From Thalassovita sp. (GTDB lineage Bacteria; Pseudomonadota; Alphaproteobacteria; Rhodobacterales; Rhodobacteraceae): 64,000 bases of DNA. Below, in pieces: positions 51,812 to 60,151 of this stretch; the stretch's first letter is position 1, and each line of letters begins with the position of its first letter. Under the pieces are notes generated by a model, which ran no database searches, was not told where the DNA came from, and was given only the letters and a program-made list of their open reading frames with translations. Where the stretch lies: contig NZ_OY829290.1 of NCBI RefSeq assembly GCF_963691685.1, forward strand, positions 4,542,832 through 4,606,831, read 5' to 3'. Both the position numbers and the translations under genes were made by a program.

Positions 51812-51849
51812 AATTTATCAGTTCCTTATCTCTCCCCTGATCAAGTCCC

Positions 51850-51876
51850 AAATCCCGGTCCAACAGACCGGGATTT
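51850..51876. terminator. Stem-loop after the DJ-1-like gene
   Basis: AAATCCCGGTC-CAACA-GACCGGGATTT, a perfect 11-bp stem 26 bases beyond the stop at 51902. The T tract is short on the minus strand (ATTTGGG) and T-rich on the plus strand (ATTTCTTGTT). It probably ends the DJ-1-like transcript. Confidence 0.65.
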
Positions 51877-51901
51877 CTTGTTGTGACACTGCTTGCCGGG
51901 G

Positions 51902-52609
51902 TTAGCGTGTGCGCAGGGCGTCCTGCAGCGCCGCCGCCACCGCCTGGGTGGAATTGGGGTTTTGCCCGGTGATCAGCTGCCCATCCACTACGACATGTTT
52001 GGCCAGCGGCAGGAACGCCTTGGAATAGGTCATCCCGGCCTCGGTCAGGCGGGCCTGCATGTTATAGGGCACCAGCTTGCGCACCCCGGCAACGGTTTCA
52101 TCAAAATAGGCAAAGCCGGTGCCGCGTTTGCCGGCAATCAGCGGCGCGCCGGACCGCAGCCGCAGCGCGGGCAGCACCGCGGCACCGTGACAGACGGTGG
52201 CCAGCAGACCGCCGCGTTCATAGTGGCTGACCGTCAGCGCATGCAGGGCAGCGTTTTCCGCGAAATCCCACATGGCGCCATGGCCGCCGGCGAAAAAGAC
52301 CGCGTCATACTGCGACCAATCCACATCGTGGATCGAAGGTGTGTCTTGCAGCAGCGCCATGAAGGCAGGGTCCTGATGGCGGCGGCGGCTGTGTTTGTCA
52401 TAGACAGGAAAGCGCAGGCTGCGCGGGTCGATCGCGATGGTGCCGCCACTGGGGCTGACGATGTCCATCGCAGCCAGTCCTTCGAAATGGTCGTAGAAAT
52501 GCACCAACTCCGACAGCCAGAGGCCGGTCGGTTCGGCCTTGGGTTTTTGGAAGTCGGTGTAGTTGGTCACAATGATCAGGATGCGGTTGCGGGTTGTGAT
52601 CTGGGTCAT
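51902..52609 (-). CDS. DJ-1/PfpI-family protein, Hsp31-like type 1 glutamine amidotransferase fold
   Basis: 235 residues. The nucleophile elbow is ATVCHGAAV with Cys140-His141; Glu34 (LSELVHFYD) is at the conserved DJ-1 glutamate place, and FFAGGHGAMWDF precedes the elbow. Family members act as glyoxalase III, deglycase-like or chaperone proteins in the cytoplasm; the specific activity is unknown. It is divergent from a LysR regulator with a 115-bp region that carries nested inverted repeats, so control by that regulator is likely. Confidence 0.85.
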   Translation of the reverse strand: MTQITTRNRILIIVTNYTDFQKPKAEPTGLWLSELVHFYDHFEGLAAMDIVSPSGGTIAIDPRSLRFPVYDKHSRRRHQDPAFMALLQDTPSIHDVDWSQYDAVFFAGGHGAMWDFAENAALHALTVSHYERGGLLATVCHGAAVLPALRLRSGAPLIAGKRGTGFAYFDETVAGVRKLVPYNMQARLTEAGMTYSKAFLPLAKHVVVDGQLITGQNPNSTQAVAAALQDALRTR

Positions 52610-52622
52610 CGGTGCGGGCCTT

Positions 52623-52670
52623 GCTGTGAAGTGGCGGTTTATGTCTCTGACGACAGAGATAATTCACAGC
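52623..52670. promoter_or_regulatory. Nested inverted repeats between DJ-1-like and LysR genes
   Basis: GCTGTGAA (52623-52630) and TTCACAGC (52663-52670) form an outer inverted repeat. Inside lies TCTCTG-ACGA-CAGAGA (52644-52659). The region separates divergent genes with starts at 52609 and 52725 and is a likely LysR operator. A standard T-N11-A site was not found in the inner repeat. Confidence 0.5.
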
Positions 52671-52724
52671 GCAGCGCTAGATAATCGCCTGTATTTTCAT
52701 CTCACTGTTCGTTATGATTCATGA

Positions 52725-53612
52725 ATGCGCCTGCCTCTTGCCACTTTGGAAGTTTTTGATGCCATTGCCCGCGCCGGGTCCCTGCGCGGCGCGGCGGAGA
52801 TGCTGGCGGTGACGCCCTCCACCATCAGCCATCAGCTAAAAACCCTGGAAGAGCAGGTCGGCGCGGCGCTGTTTATTCGCACCACCCGCAGTGTGAACCT
52901 GACCGAGGCCGGGCGCACCCTGCTGCGCGACGTGGCCCCGGCCTTTGAGCAGATCAACCACGGCCTCACCGCTGCGCGCAGCGCCGGACATAGCGCGCGG
53001 GGCAGCCTGCGCCTTGCGGTGCCTGAATTTGCCTATTTTCTGCTGCTCAAAGACAGGTTGGCAGCGTTTCAGCGTAGCTACCCGGAAATTGAGGTTGAGC
53101 TGGTGATGACCGATGCGCTGTCGGATGTGATCGGTGATGGGATGCACGCGGGATTTCGGCTGGGCGGGCTGGTGGATCAGGATATGATTGCCATGCCGCT
53201 AACCGACCCGCTGCGCAGTGTTGTGGTGGCCAGCCCGCGCTATCTGGAAACCTACGGGGTGCCGGTGCAGCCTCAGGATCTGCTGGATCACAATTGCCTG
53301 CGCTACCGGTTCCCCAGTTCGGGGCAGCTCGCGCCGTGGGCCTTTGAGGGGCCTGATGGTGTTTTTCAGGTTGTTGTGCGCGGCACGCTGATCGCGGATT
53401 CCTCCCCCGTGGCGATTGATATGGCGCGGGGTGATCTGGGGCTGACTTTCACCTTCCGTGACTACTGTTTGCAGGACCTTGCACAGGGGCATTTGGTCGA
53501 AGTGCTGACGGAGTATCAGGCCAAAGTGCCGGCGGTGCATTTCTACTACCCGCGGGAATACCGGAACATGGTGCCGCTGAAGTTGCTGCTGGCGCATCTG
53601 CAGAACCGCTGA
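52725..53612 (+). CDS. LysR-family transcriptional regulator
   Basis: 295 residues. N-terminal winged helix-turn-helix (1-60) with SLRGAAEMLAVTPSTISHQLKTLEE split across residues 18-42 and LFIRTTRSVNLTEAGR; the effector-binding domain starts near 90. The inducer is not known. Homologues of the GcvA/AmpR-like branch share the LPPLATLEVFDAIAR-type opening. It is divergent from the DJ-1-like gene and probably regulates it. Confidence 0.9.
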   Translation: MRLPLATLEVFDAIARAGSLRGAAEMLAVTPSTISHQLKTLEEQVGAALFIRTTRSVNLTEAGRTLLRDVAPAFEQINHGLTAARSAGHSARGSLRLAVPEFAYFLLLKDRLAAFQRSYPEIEVELVMTDALSDVIGDGMHAGFRLGGLVDQDMIAMPLTDPLRSVVVASPRYLETYGVPVQPQDLLDHNCLRYRFPSSGQLAPWAFEGPDGVFQVVVRGTLIADSSPVAIDMARGDLGLTFTFRDYCLQDLAQGHLVEVLTEYQAKVPAVHFYYPREYRNMVPLKLLLAHLQNR

Positions 53613-53630
53613 TCTGACCGCAGGCAGGCC

Positions 53631-53669
53631 AAAAAAATCCCGGCGCTGAGAGGGGACGCTCAGGCCGGG
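53631..53669 (-). terminator. Intrinsic terminator after the response regulator gene
   Basis: On the minus strand CCCGGC-CTGAG / CTCAG-(C)-GCCGGG closes around 8 bases and is followed by ATTTTTTT. It stands about 30 bases beyond the response-regulator stop and also before the end of the convergent LysR gene. Confidence 0.8.
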
Positions 53670-53700
53670 GAGGGTAGGGACGCTTGAATGCAGATGAGGG

Positions 53701-54309
53701 TCAGACCAGCCCGTAGTCCCGCGCCAGCAGCGCGGCCTGGGTGCGATTCTGGACGTTGAGCTTTTTGTTGATCAGCGTGACGAACTGTTTCACCGTCGTC
53801 TCGCGAATGCCCAGCTCATAGGCGATGTTCTTGTTGGTTTTGCCGGTGGCGATTTCCCGCAGGATTTCCGTTTCGCGCCGCGACAGCTGCTCAAAAAACG
53901 GGTTCTGGGGCTCATCAACGCCAACGAATTCTTCCGGCATGTGTTTGCCGCCCATGGCCAGATACTTCAGCGTCTGGACAAAGTAGTTGGCGGACACCGA
54001 TTTGGCGATCACACCCACCGCACCCAGGCGGAAGGCTTCGCGGGCCTCGGTTGCGGGGATCTGACCTGACATCACCGCCACATGTTTGGCGTTCTCGGCG
54101 GCCATCACCTGCTTCATACCGGACAGGCCGTTCATACCGGGCATCTGGTAATCCAGCACCACAAGGTCATAGAATTTGCCGGTGGCCAGCAGCTGCAAGG
54201 CTGCGGGCAGGGTGGCCGCTTTGTCGACGGTCACGGAATCGTCTTGGCCCAGATAGGTTGCGATCATCTCAATCAAGAGCAGATGATCATCGGCGAGGAG
54301 TATACGCAT
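53701..54309 (-). CDS. LuxR/NarL-type response regulator
   Basis: 202 residues. An intact receiver (Asp7-Asp8, phospho-acceptor Asp53 in VVLDYQMPGMNG, Lys near AKSVS) and a C-terminal LuxR helix-turn-helix (about 138-200: LSRRETEILREIATGKTNK and then IRETTVKQFVTLINKKL). No sensor-kinase gene is adjacent, so it is an orphan. The 237-bp region upstream contains no credible gene. The signal and targets are unknown. Confidence 0.9.
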   Translation of the reverse strand: MRILLADDHLLLIEMIATYLGQDDSVTVDKAATLPAALQLLATGKFYDLVVLDYQMPGMNGLSGMKQVMAAENAKHVAVMSGQIPATEAREAFRLGAVGVIAKSVSANYFVQTLKYLAMGGKHMPEEFVGVDEPQNPFFEQLSRRETEILREIATGKTNKNIAYELGIRETTVKQFVTLINKKLNVQNRTQAALLARDYGLV

Positions 54310-54546
54310 ATGCTGCTTTACCTGCCTTTCTCGAATACCATGAAAACTGACTAAACTTCCCCATCAGTATAGGCTGGCACGGCGCTTGCATGAACCGCTC
54401 GGGGCCGTGGCAAAGGTCCATTTGGCGTCGTAAAAGGCGGGTGAGGGCCCACCTTTGGGATAGGATATCCCCCCTTCGGGCACGCCAAAGCGGGTGCGCT
54501 GTCGTGAAACAGACGTCAGGCGACCGACGTGATTCCACCGCTCAGG

Positions 54547-55332
54547 TTAGCTGGATTCGGGGGGCTTGCCGCCCAGAACCTCGGTCAATTCCGCCGCCAA
54601 ACGCTGCACGGTTGTGCCGGTCTGGATCACCTTTTCCGGGGTCATGCGCGCCGCCAAACCCGAAACTGAGATGGCGCAGGCGGGTTCACCGGCCGGTCCC
54701 CAGACCACCGCAGCGACACAGCGCAGGCCGATCACAAACTCCTCATCATCCAGCGCATAGCCACGCTGACGGATATTGGCGATTTCGGCGTGGACCGCTT
54801 CGGGGCTGGTGAGGGACCGCTTGGTCAGCGCCCGTAGCCCGTGGCGTTCAATGGCCCGGTCAATGGCGGCATCTTCCCAGGTTGCCAGGATCGCCTTACC
54901 CATGCCGGAACACATCACCGGCACCCGCCCGCCGGGGGGCGAGATGGCGCGCATGATCTCGCGGCTTTCGACCTGGCTGAGGGTGACGACCTCACCATCT
55001 TCGATCACGCCAAGGTTTGCGGTTTCCCGGGTGGCATCGCGCAGCCGCCGCAGGAAGGGCAGGGCGGGCGCCACAAAGCTACGCTGTTTGGTATAGGCGG
55101 CACCAACGGCAAAGGCGCGTTGGCCGACATGCCAGCGGCCGGAGGCGGCGTCGGCATGGACGAACCCGCTTTGCTCCAGCGTGGTCAGCAACCGGTGCAC
55201 GGTCGAGGCCGCCAGCCCCGCATCCCGCGCCAGATCGGTGAGTCGCGCACCGCATTGCGCCTCGGCCACCCGTTCCAAAAGGGCCAGGGCACGCTGAACA
55301 GACTGCACTCCGTTGGTTTGACGCTCTGCCAT
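54547..55332 (-). CDS. IclR-family transcriptional regulator
   Basis: 261 residues from the ATG at 55332; the frame is open to 55434, but that part covers the operator region. N-terminal helix-turn-helix (GVQSVQRALALLERVAE, AGLAASTVHRLLTTLE) and C-terminal GAF-like effector domain with MCSGMGKAILA and GYALDDEEF. IclR proteins often sense glyoxylate or related acids. It is divergent from malate synthase G, which uses glyoxylate, with overlapping palindromes between, so control of glcB is likely. Confidence 0.88.
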   Translation of the reverse strand: MAERQTNGVQSVQRALALLERVAEAQCGARLTDLARDAGLAASTVHRLLTTLEQSGFVHADAASGRWHVGQRAFAVGAAYTKQRSFVAPALPFLRRLRDATRETANLGVIEDGEVVTLSQVESREIMRAISPPGGRVPVMCSGMGKAILATWEDAAIDRAIERHGLRALTKRSLTSPEAVHAEIANIRQRGYALDDEEFVIGLRCVAAVVWGPAGEPACAISVSGLAARMTPEKVIQTGTTVQRLAAELTEVLGGKPPESS

Positions 55333-55364
55333 TTTTGTTTGATTCCCAAAGCTTGGCCCAAAGT

Positions 55365-55390
55365 GAAATGCGCATTTCCACAATGTGGAA
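55365..55390. promoter_or_regulatory. Overlapping palindromes in the IclR-glcB intergenic region
   Basis: GAAATGCGCATTTC (55365-55378) is a perfect 14-bp palindrome. TTCCACA-A-TGTGGAA (55376-55390) is a perfect 7-bp inverted repeat with one spacer base; the two share three bases. The second has the form of an IclR-family operator. Both lie 75-100 bases before the glcB start and 33-58 before the regulator start. Confidence 0.65.
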
Positions 55391-55464
55391 TTTTTTGCCG
55401 CCACACAAGACGCTGCACCGCGGCAGGTATACAATGGTGCGCAAAGAATTCTAGGAGTGACGAG

Positions 55465-57612
55465 ATGAGCGCATATGTAACCCGCGCTGGGCTAGACGTA
55501 GCCCAGGATCTGGCAGATCTGATGGAAACCCAAGTTTTGCCCGGGCTGGGCCTGGAGGCCGATGCGGTCTGGCAGGGCTATGCTGACATGCTGGCAGAGC
55601 TGGCCCCGGAAAACCGCCGCCTGTTGGCGGTGCGTGATGAAATGCAGGGTCAGATCGATACCTGGCTGAAAGCCCGCAAAGGCCAGCCATGGGATTCGGT
55701 TGCCTATGAAACCTTCCTGCGTGGCATTGGCTATCTGGTCGAAGAGGGTGATAATTTCGAAATCGACTCTGGCAACGTGGATCCTGAGATTGCCACCATC
55801 GCAGGCCCGCAGCTGGTGGTGCCGGTGATGAACGCACGCTTTGCCCTGAATGCGGCCAATGCCCGCTGGGGATCGCTCTATGATGCGCTTTACGGCACCG
55901 ATGCGCTGCCCGGCGCGCCGGAGGGCAAAGGCTATGACCCCAAACGTGGGGCGCAGGCGGTGGCCTGGTCTGCCGACTTCCTCGACAAGGCCGTGCCGCT
56001 GGAGTCGGGCAGCCACGCCGATGTGACCGCCTACCGCCGCGATGGTGCGGCGCTGGTGGCTGAGGTTGCGGGCGAAACCACTGGCTTTGCCGATGCAGGC
56101 GCCTTTGTGGGCTACACCGAAGAGGGTGATAAGGCCTCTTACGTGCTGGTGCACAACGGGATGCATATTGAGCTGCTGATCGATCCCAGCCACCCGGTGG
56201 GCGCGACCCATGCGGCCGGTCTGCGCGATGTGGTGCTGGAAAGCGCCCTGACCGCCATTCAGGACTGCGAAGATTCGGTCGCCGCAGTTGACGCCGAAGA
56301 CAAGGTCACCGTTTATAAAAACTGGCTGGGCCTGATGAAGGGTGATCTGGCGGAAACCTTCACCAAGGGTGGTCAGGAAATGACCCGCCGCCTGAACGCC
56401 GACAAGGTGCTGACCGGCCCTGAGGGGGGTGACGTGGTGCTGCCCGGCCGTGCGGTTCTGCTGGTGCGCAACGTGGGTCACCTGATGACCACCGATGCCG
56501 TAAAGCTGGACGGCGCCGAAACCCCTGAGGGCATGCTGGACGCGTTGGTCACCGTGGCCTGCGCCATGCACGATCTGCAGAAAGACGCGGGCGCCCGCAA
56601 CTCGCGCGCCGGGTCGGTCTATGTGGTGAAGCCCAAGATGCATGGGCCGGAAGAGGTGGCCTTTGCCAACACCATGTATGCCCGTGTGGAACAAACTCTG
56701 GGTCTGGCGGAAAACACCGTCAAACTGGGTGTGATGGACGAAGAGCGCCGCACCTCGGCCAACCTGCGCGAATGTATCCGCGCGGTGAAGGACCGTCTTG
56801 TCTTCATCAACACCGGTTTCCTTGATCGCACCGGCGATGAGATCCACACTTCGATGCAGGCGGGAGCCTTCATCCCCAAGGATGAGATGAAAACCGCGCT
56901 GTGGCTCAGCACCTATGAAAACGGCAACGTGGACGCAGGTCTGGCGACCGGCATGCAGGGCAAAGGACAGATCGGCAAAGGTATGTGGGCCAAGCCAGAC
57001 ATGATGGCTGAGATGCTGGAGGCCAAGATCGGCCACCCGAAATCCGGTGCCAACACCGCTTGGGTGCCCTCACCCACCGCGGCGACGCTGCATGCGACCC
57101 ACTATCATCAGGTGGACGTCTTTGCCGAACAGGACAGCCTGAAATCGCGCGAAGCCGCCAGCCTGACCGATCTGCTGACCCCGCCGCTGCTGGCCGGTCG
57201 CAACCTGACCGAGGACGAAGTGCGCCGCGATCTGGACAACAACTGTCAGGGCATCCTGGGCTATGTTGTGCGCTGGATCGATCAGGGTGTGGGCTGTTCC
57301 AAAGTGCCGGACATCAACGATGTCGGCCTGATGGAAGACCGCGCCACCCTGCGGATTTCCTCGCAGTATCTGGCCAACTGGCTGGTACATGGTCTGGTGA
57401 CCGAAGATCAGGTGATGGACAGCCTGAAACGTATGGCCGTTGAGGTGGATCGTCAGAACGCCGGCGATGCTGGTTACACGCCGATGGCACCGGGCTATGA
57501 CGGTGTGGCCTTTGCCGCGGCCTGCGATCTGATCTTCAAGGGTGTTGAGCAACCTTCGGGCTACACCGAGCCGGTGCTGCACGCCCGCCGTCGTGAAGCC
57601 AAAGCGGTCTGA
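55465..57612 (+). CDS. glcB: Malate synthase G
   Basis: 715 residues. Condenses glyoxylate and acetyl-CoA to malate. It is close in length to E. coli GlcB (723). Characteristic segments are VVPVMNARFALNAANARWGSL near 115, DCEDSVAAVDAEDKV near 275, MHDLQKDAGARNSRAGSVYVVKPKMHGP (split near 380-405), MDEERRTSANL, and the catalytic Asp in GVGCSKVPDINDVGLMEDRATLR. TAGGAG lies 7 bases before the ATG at 55465. A long open frame upstream covers the antisense of the IclR gene and is not coding. Confidence 0.97.
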   Translation: MSAYVTRAGLDVAQDLADLMETQVLPGLGLEADAVWQGYADMLAELAPENRRLLAVRDEMQGQIDTWLKARKGQPWDSVAYETFLRGIGYLVEEGDNFEIDSGNVDPEIATIAGPQLVVPVMNARFALNAANARWGSLYDALYGTDALPGAPEGKGYDPKRGAQAVAWSADFLDKAVPLESGSHADVTAYRRDGAALVAEVAGETTGFADAGAFVGYTEEGDKASYVLVHNGMHIELLIDPSHPVGATHAAGLRDVVLESALTAIQDCEDSVAAVDAEDKVTVYKNWLGLMKGDLAETFTKGGQEMTRRLNADKVLTGPEGGDVVLPGRAVLLVRNVGHLMTTDAVKLDGAETPEGMLDALVTVACAMHDLQKDAGARNSRAGSVYVVKPKMHGPEEVAFANTMYARVEQTLGLAENTVKLGVMDEERRTSANLRECIRAVKDRLVFINTGFLDRTGDEIHTSMQAGAFIPKDEMKTALWLSTYENGNVDAGLATGMQGKGQIGKGMWAKPDMMAEMLEAKIGHPKSGANTAWVPSPTAATLHATHYHQVDVFAEQDSLKSREAASLTDLLTPPLLAGRNLTEDEVRRDLDNNCQGILGYVVRWIDQGVGCSKVPDINDVGLMEDRATLRISSQYLANWLVHGLVTEDQVMDSLKRMAVEVDRQNAGDAGYTPMAPGYDGVAFAAACDLIFKGVEQPSGYTEPVLHARRREAKAV

Positions 57613-57635
57613 TCTGCGGTTAAGGGAGGAGAACC

Positions 57636-58058
57636 ATGCTTACGATCCAACGTCTGGATATTGCGGACGCCCGCGTGATGATCGCCGGCGCCCGCGCCAA
57701 AGCCGAGGAGATCGGGGTGCCAATGTGCATCGCGATCACCGATGAGGGCGGCAATCTGGTGGCCTTTGAACGGATGGACGGGGGGAAAGTGACCTCCTCG
57801 ACCATTGCGGTTGATAAGGCCTTCACGGCTGCCGGTGCCAAAAAGGCGACCCATGACTATGGCGAGGTCAGCCAGCCGGGCAAACCGGCCTATGGCATCG
57901 CCTCGGCCATTGGCGGCCGTCTGATGGTGGTCGGCGGTGGCCTGCCGGTGGCGGTTGACGGTGCGGTTGTCGGCGGCATCGGCGTGTCCTCGGGCACCCC
58001 GGCGCAGGACCGTGACGTGGCTGAGGCTGGGATCGCGGCCTTTATGGCAACGCTCTAA
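57636..58058 (+). CDS. GlcG/HbpS-like protein (DUF336)
   Basis: 140 residues. The DUF336 fold of the GlcG/HbpS family: ARAKAEEIGVPMCIAITDEGG, LVAFERMDGG, KAFTAAGAKKAT, and GGGLPVAVDGAVVGGIGVSSG. In E. coli glcG stands in the glycolate operon; HbpS members bind haem. Here it follows glcB by 23 bp with a strong GGGAGGAG site, so it belongs to the glcB transcript. Its role in glyoxylate or glycolate use is unproven. A terminator follows. Confidence 0.88.
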   Translation: MLTIQRLDIADARVMIAGARAKAEEIGVPMCIAITDEGGNLVAFERMDGGKVTSSTIAVDKAFTAAGAKKATHDYGEVSQPGKPAYGIASAIGGRLMVVGGGLPVAVDGAVVGGIGVSSGTPAQDRDVAEAGIAAFMATL

Positions 58059-58082
58059 GCGCGCTACGTGGTGAAGAAATTG

Positions 58083-58110
58083 AAACGGCGCCTCCCGGGG
58101 CGCCGTTTTT
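58083..58110 (+). terminator. Intrinsic terminator after the glcB unit
   Basis: AAACGGCGCC-TCCCGG-GGCGCCGTTT with five T, 25 bases after the GlcG-like stop. Confidence 0.88.
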
Positions 58111-58192
58111 CATTTGGGCTGAGTGTTTAGGGCTTTGCCCTCTTGGCCTGACGGCCAATTCACCCAGAGTATTTTTGAAACGTTGAAAGCGA

Positions 58193-58744
58193 TCAGGGAT
58201 CGAAAGGTTTTTCTTCCAGCGCGGCGGCGATGTCATCATCCAGCGGGGTTTCGCAGGAGTTCAGGATATAGCCCAGCGTCGAGTAGAAGCCGACGGTGGC
58301 GATGACATCAAACATGCCCTCCTTGCCCACCAGATCCACCAGCGCTTGCTGGGTATGGGGCGACAGGCGTTTTTCGTAGAACAGCTCATCCACGGCGCGG
58401 GCGACGGTGGCGTCGTCCTTGCGCATGCCTTCCAGCGGGCCGCGCACCTTGTTGATGCGAGAATCGCTCATCCCGCAGGCGCGGGCGCGGTGCACGTGCT
58501 GCCCCCATTCGTAAGGTGAGCCCAACCGGTGTCCGGTGCGCAGGATGGCCACCTCGGACAGTTCCTGCCCTAGGGCGTTGTCAATCACCACATGTTGGCG
58601 CAGCGGCGCCCAGGCGGTCAGCAGCGCCGGGTTATGGGCCATGGTGCGGTAGACGTTCAGCTGGGTGGCAAAGCCGCCTTTCATCTCCTCGGCCGACTGT
58701 GGCCAGGCGTCATCCTGAATCGGGGGGAGGGGGAGCTCTGTCAT
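58193..58744 (-). CDS. Carboxymuconolactone decarboxylase-family protein
   Basis: 183 residues, mostly helical. The central ELSEVAILRTGHRLGSPYEWGQHVHRA (split near 62-88) is the CMD pattern, with the His-x-x-x-Arg dyad region. The C-x2-C of AhpD-like peroxidases is absent, so it is a decarboxylase-like or uncharacterised branch and not an AhpD. It ends convergently to the glcB unit. No operon partner. Confidence 0.82.
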   Translation of the reverse strand: MTELPLPPIQDDAWPQSAEEMKGGFATQLNVYRTMAHNPALLTAWAPLRQHVVIDNALGQELSEVAILRTGHRLGSPYEWGQHVHRARACGMSDSRINKVRGPLEGMRKDDATVARAVDELFYEKRLSPHTQQALVDLVGKEGMFDVIATVGFYSTLGYILNSCETPLDDDIAAALEEKPFDP

Positions 58745-58953
58745 GGGACTGTCTTTCTATCTGCCGTCCTAGGCGACATGCGGGGTGGGCGGTGGCGTGT
58801 CAAGACGCGAAACCGCCGCCATGCCAGAAAGCGCTGCGGGTTAAGCGATCTGTTTACCAATTGTTAGCTTTTCTACCTGCACAGTGAGGCAGGAGTGGAG
58901 GCGGTGTTAGTGCCTCAAGTTTTAATCGAATTTTGAGCTATTTTGGGGGAGCA

Positions 58954-59355
58954 ATGGTTAAGTGGCGGTGGTTGGGTGTCCTGGCTGTTCTGACGGCCCC
59001 CATGGTGCAGGCACAGGAGGCGCCGGTGGATTTTGACCAGCTGCTCACGGCCTGCAACGCCGATCCGCCGGGATGCCAACTGGTGCTGACAGGGGCTATT
59101 CAGCAGATCTCCAAGTTGACTGACGTGCCGCAGGCGACGGTCAACGGGTACCTGGCTACATTGGCGACCATTGCGGTCAGCACGGCGCAATCTCACAGCG
59201 GGGTGCAGCAGCAAATGGCAGATGTTGTGGCTGAGGTGGCGGGCAATGTTGCAGCCTCCGATTCGCAGGCGGCGCAGGATCTTCAGGCGGTTGCAACGCA
59301 GCTGGCCAGTGGACAGGAGGTGGATCTGACGCAAATCGCCGGTAGCCCGACCTGA
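58954..59355 (+). CDS. Small secreted protein of unknown function
   Basis: 133 residues from the ATG at 58954, with GGGGGAG 6 bases upstream. A Sec signal (1-21, ending VQAQ), then a soluble alanine- and glutamine-rich helical part with one cysteine pair (TACNADPPGCQL), which may form a disulfide in the periplasm. No family is recognised. Position next to exopolysaccharide genes is the only clue. Confidence 0.7.
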   Translation: MVKWRWLGVLAVLTAPMVQAQEAPVDFDQLLTACNADPPGCQLVLTGAIQQISKLTDVPQATVNGYLATLATIAVSTAQSHSGVQQQMADVVAEVAGNVAASDSQAAQDLQAVATQLASGQEVDLTQIAGSPT

Positions 59356-59381
59356 GGATGTGCTTGCCGAAAAGCGCCAAG

Positions 59382-59885
59382 TTAGCTGCAGCGGGTGACA
59401 CCCATGTTGATTAGCTGTTCCCCGCTGAGCGTGATCAGGGTGGTGGAGTGGCGGGCGGTGCTGAGGAACCAGCGTCGTAGGGCGGGCGGATAGTGATCGG
59501 CCATGGTCCGTGACCAGCGTTCGAAGTCTGTGGGCAGCATTTTGAGGCCTCGGGTGGCCAGCTGCGGCCCGTGAAAGCCAAAGCGCGCGTGGCCCGTGAT
59601 GCAGGTGTCAGGCAGGCCAAGGTAAAGCGTGCAGGCTGAATTGCAGTAACCGCGGCGGATTTCCACCCGTTGGCCGGACAGTCGCAGGCGCTGCAGGTCC
59701 TGCAAGCGGGCGGGCAGGCTGCCACCGGGATCGTTGTGGACGCGCAGGACTGAGGGGGCTGCATTGGCTGGCGTTACCGTTGAAAGGATGGGGGCGGAAA
59801 GACACAGCAAGAGCACGGCCGCAAAGCGCAGTTGTGATGAATGCCTGCTGGGAGTGAAACTGCCGTCTTTTGTCATCGTGAACAC
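59382..59885 (-). CDS. Periplasmic ClpP/crotonase-like protein, possible serine protease relative
   Basis: 167 residues (ATG 59876 would give 164). A signal sequence around residues 17-43 (ending ANA) and then HNDPGGSL, VEIRRGYCNSACTLYLGLPDTC and ARFGFHGPQ. The G-x-C-x-S-A-C pattern with a serine in the nucleophile place, plus HGP, recalls the predicted periplasmic ClpP-like proteins of COG3904. Two to three cysteines suggest disulfides. Catalysis is not shown. It faces the preceding small secreted gene convergently. Confidence 0.6.
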   Translation of the reverse strand: MFTMTKDGSFTPSRHSSQLRFAAVLLLCLSAPILSTVTPANAAPSVLRVHNDPGGSLPARLQDLQRLRLSGQRVEIRRGYCNSACTLYLGLPDTCITGHARFGFHGPQLATRGLKMLPTDFERWSRTMADHYPPALRRWFLSTARHSTTLITLSGEQLINMGVTRCS

Positions 59886-60151
59886 GCACCGGGTTGAGGT
59901 GACCTACACCCTTTAAAGACGGCGCATGTCTGGGAACTTAAAGCGCCGCGCGGCGGGGTCTTGTTGGGCCGGGGGAGGTCGCTGTTTCCGGGGCACGGGG
60001 GGATAGGGGGCAGTGTCACCGGGAATGCGGGCAGAAATGCGGTGGTCATGCGGGGTCCGCGTGCAGGATGCAGAAAATTTAAGTCAATAGCCGCGTAGGT
60101 TTAGCGCACTTGGCGGCTCTTAAAGGCGGCTTTGGTTAAGGAATTTGAGTG

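Noticed and set aside
54287..54538. 83-codon minus-strand frame between the response regulator and the IclR gene.
   Set aside because: Basic, Arg-rich shadow-like sequence without a ribosome site; overlaps the response-regulator start.
54841..55464. Upstream extension of the glcB frame through the IclR gene.
   Set aside because: Lies antisense to a clear IclR gene and over the operator; the ATG at 55465 has a good ribosome site and the conserved GlcB start.
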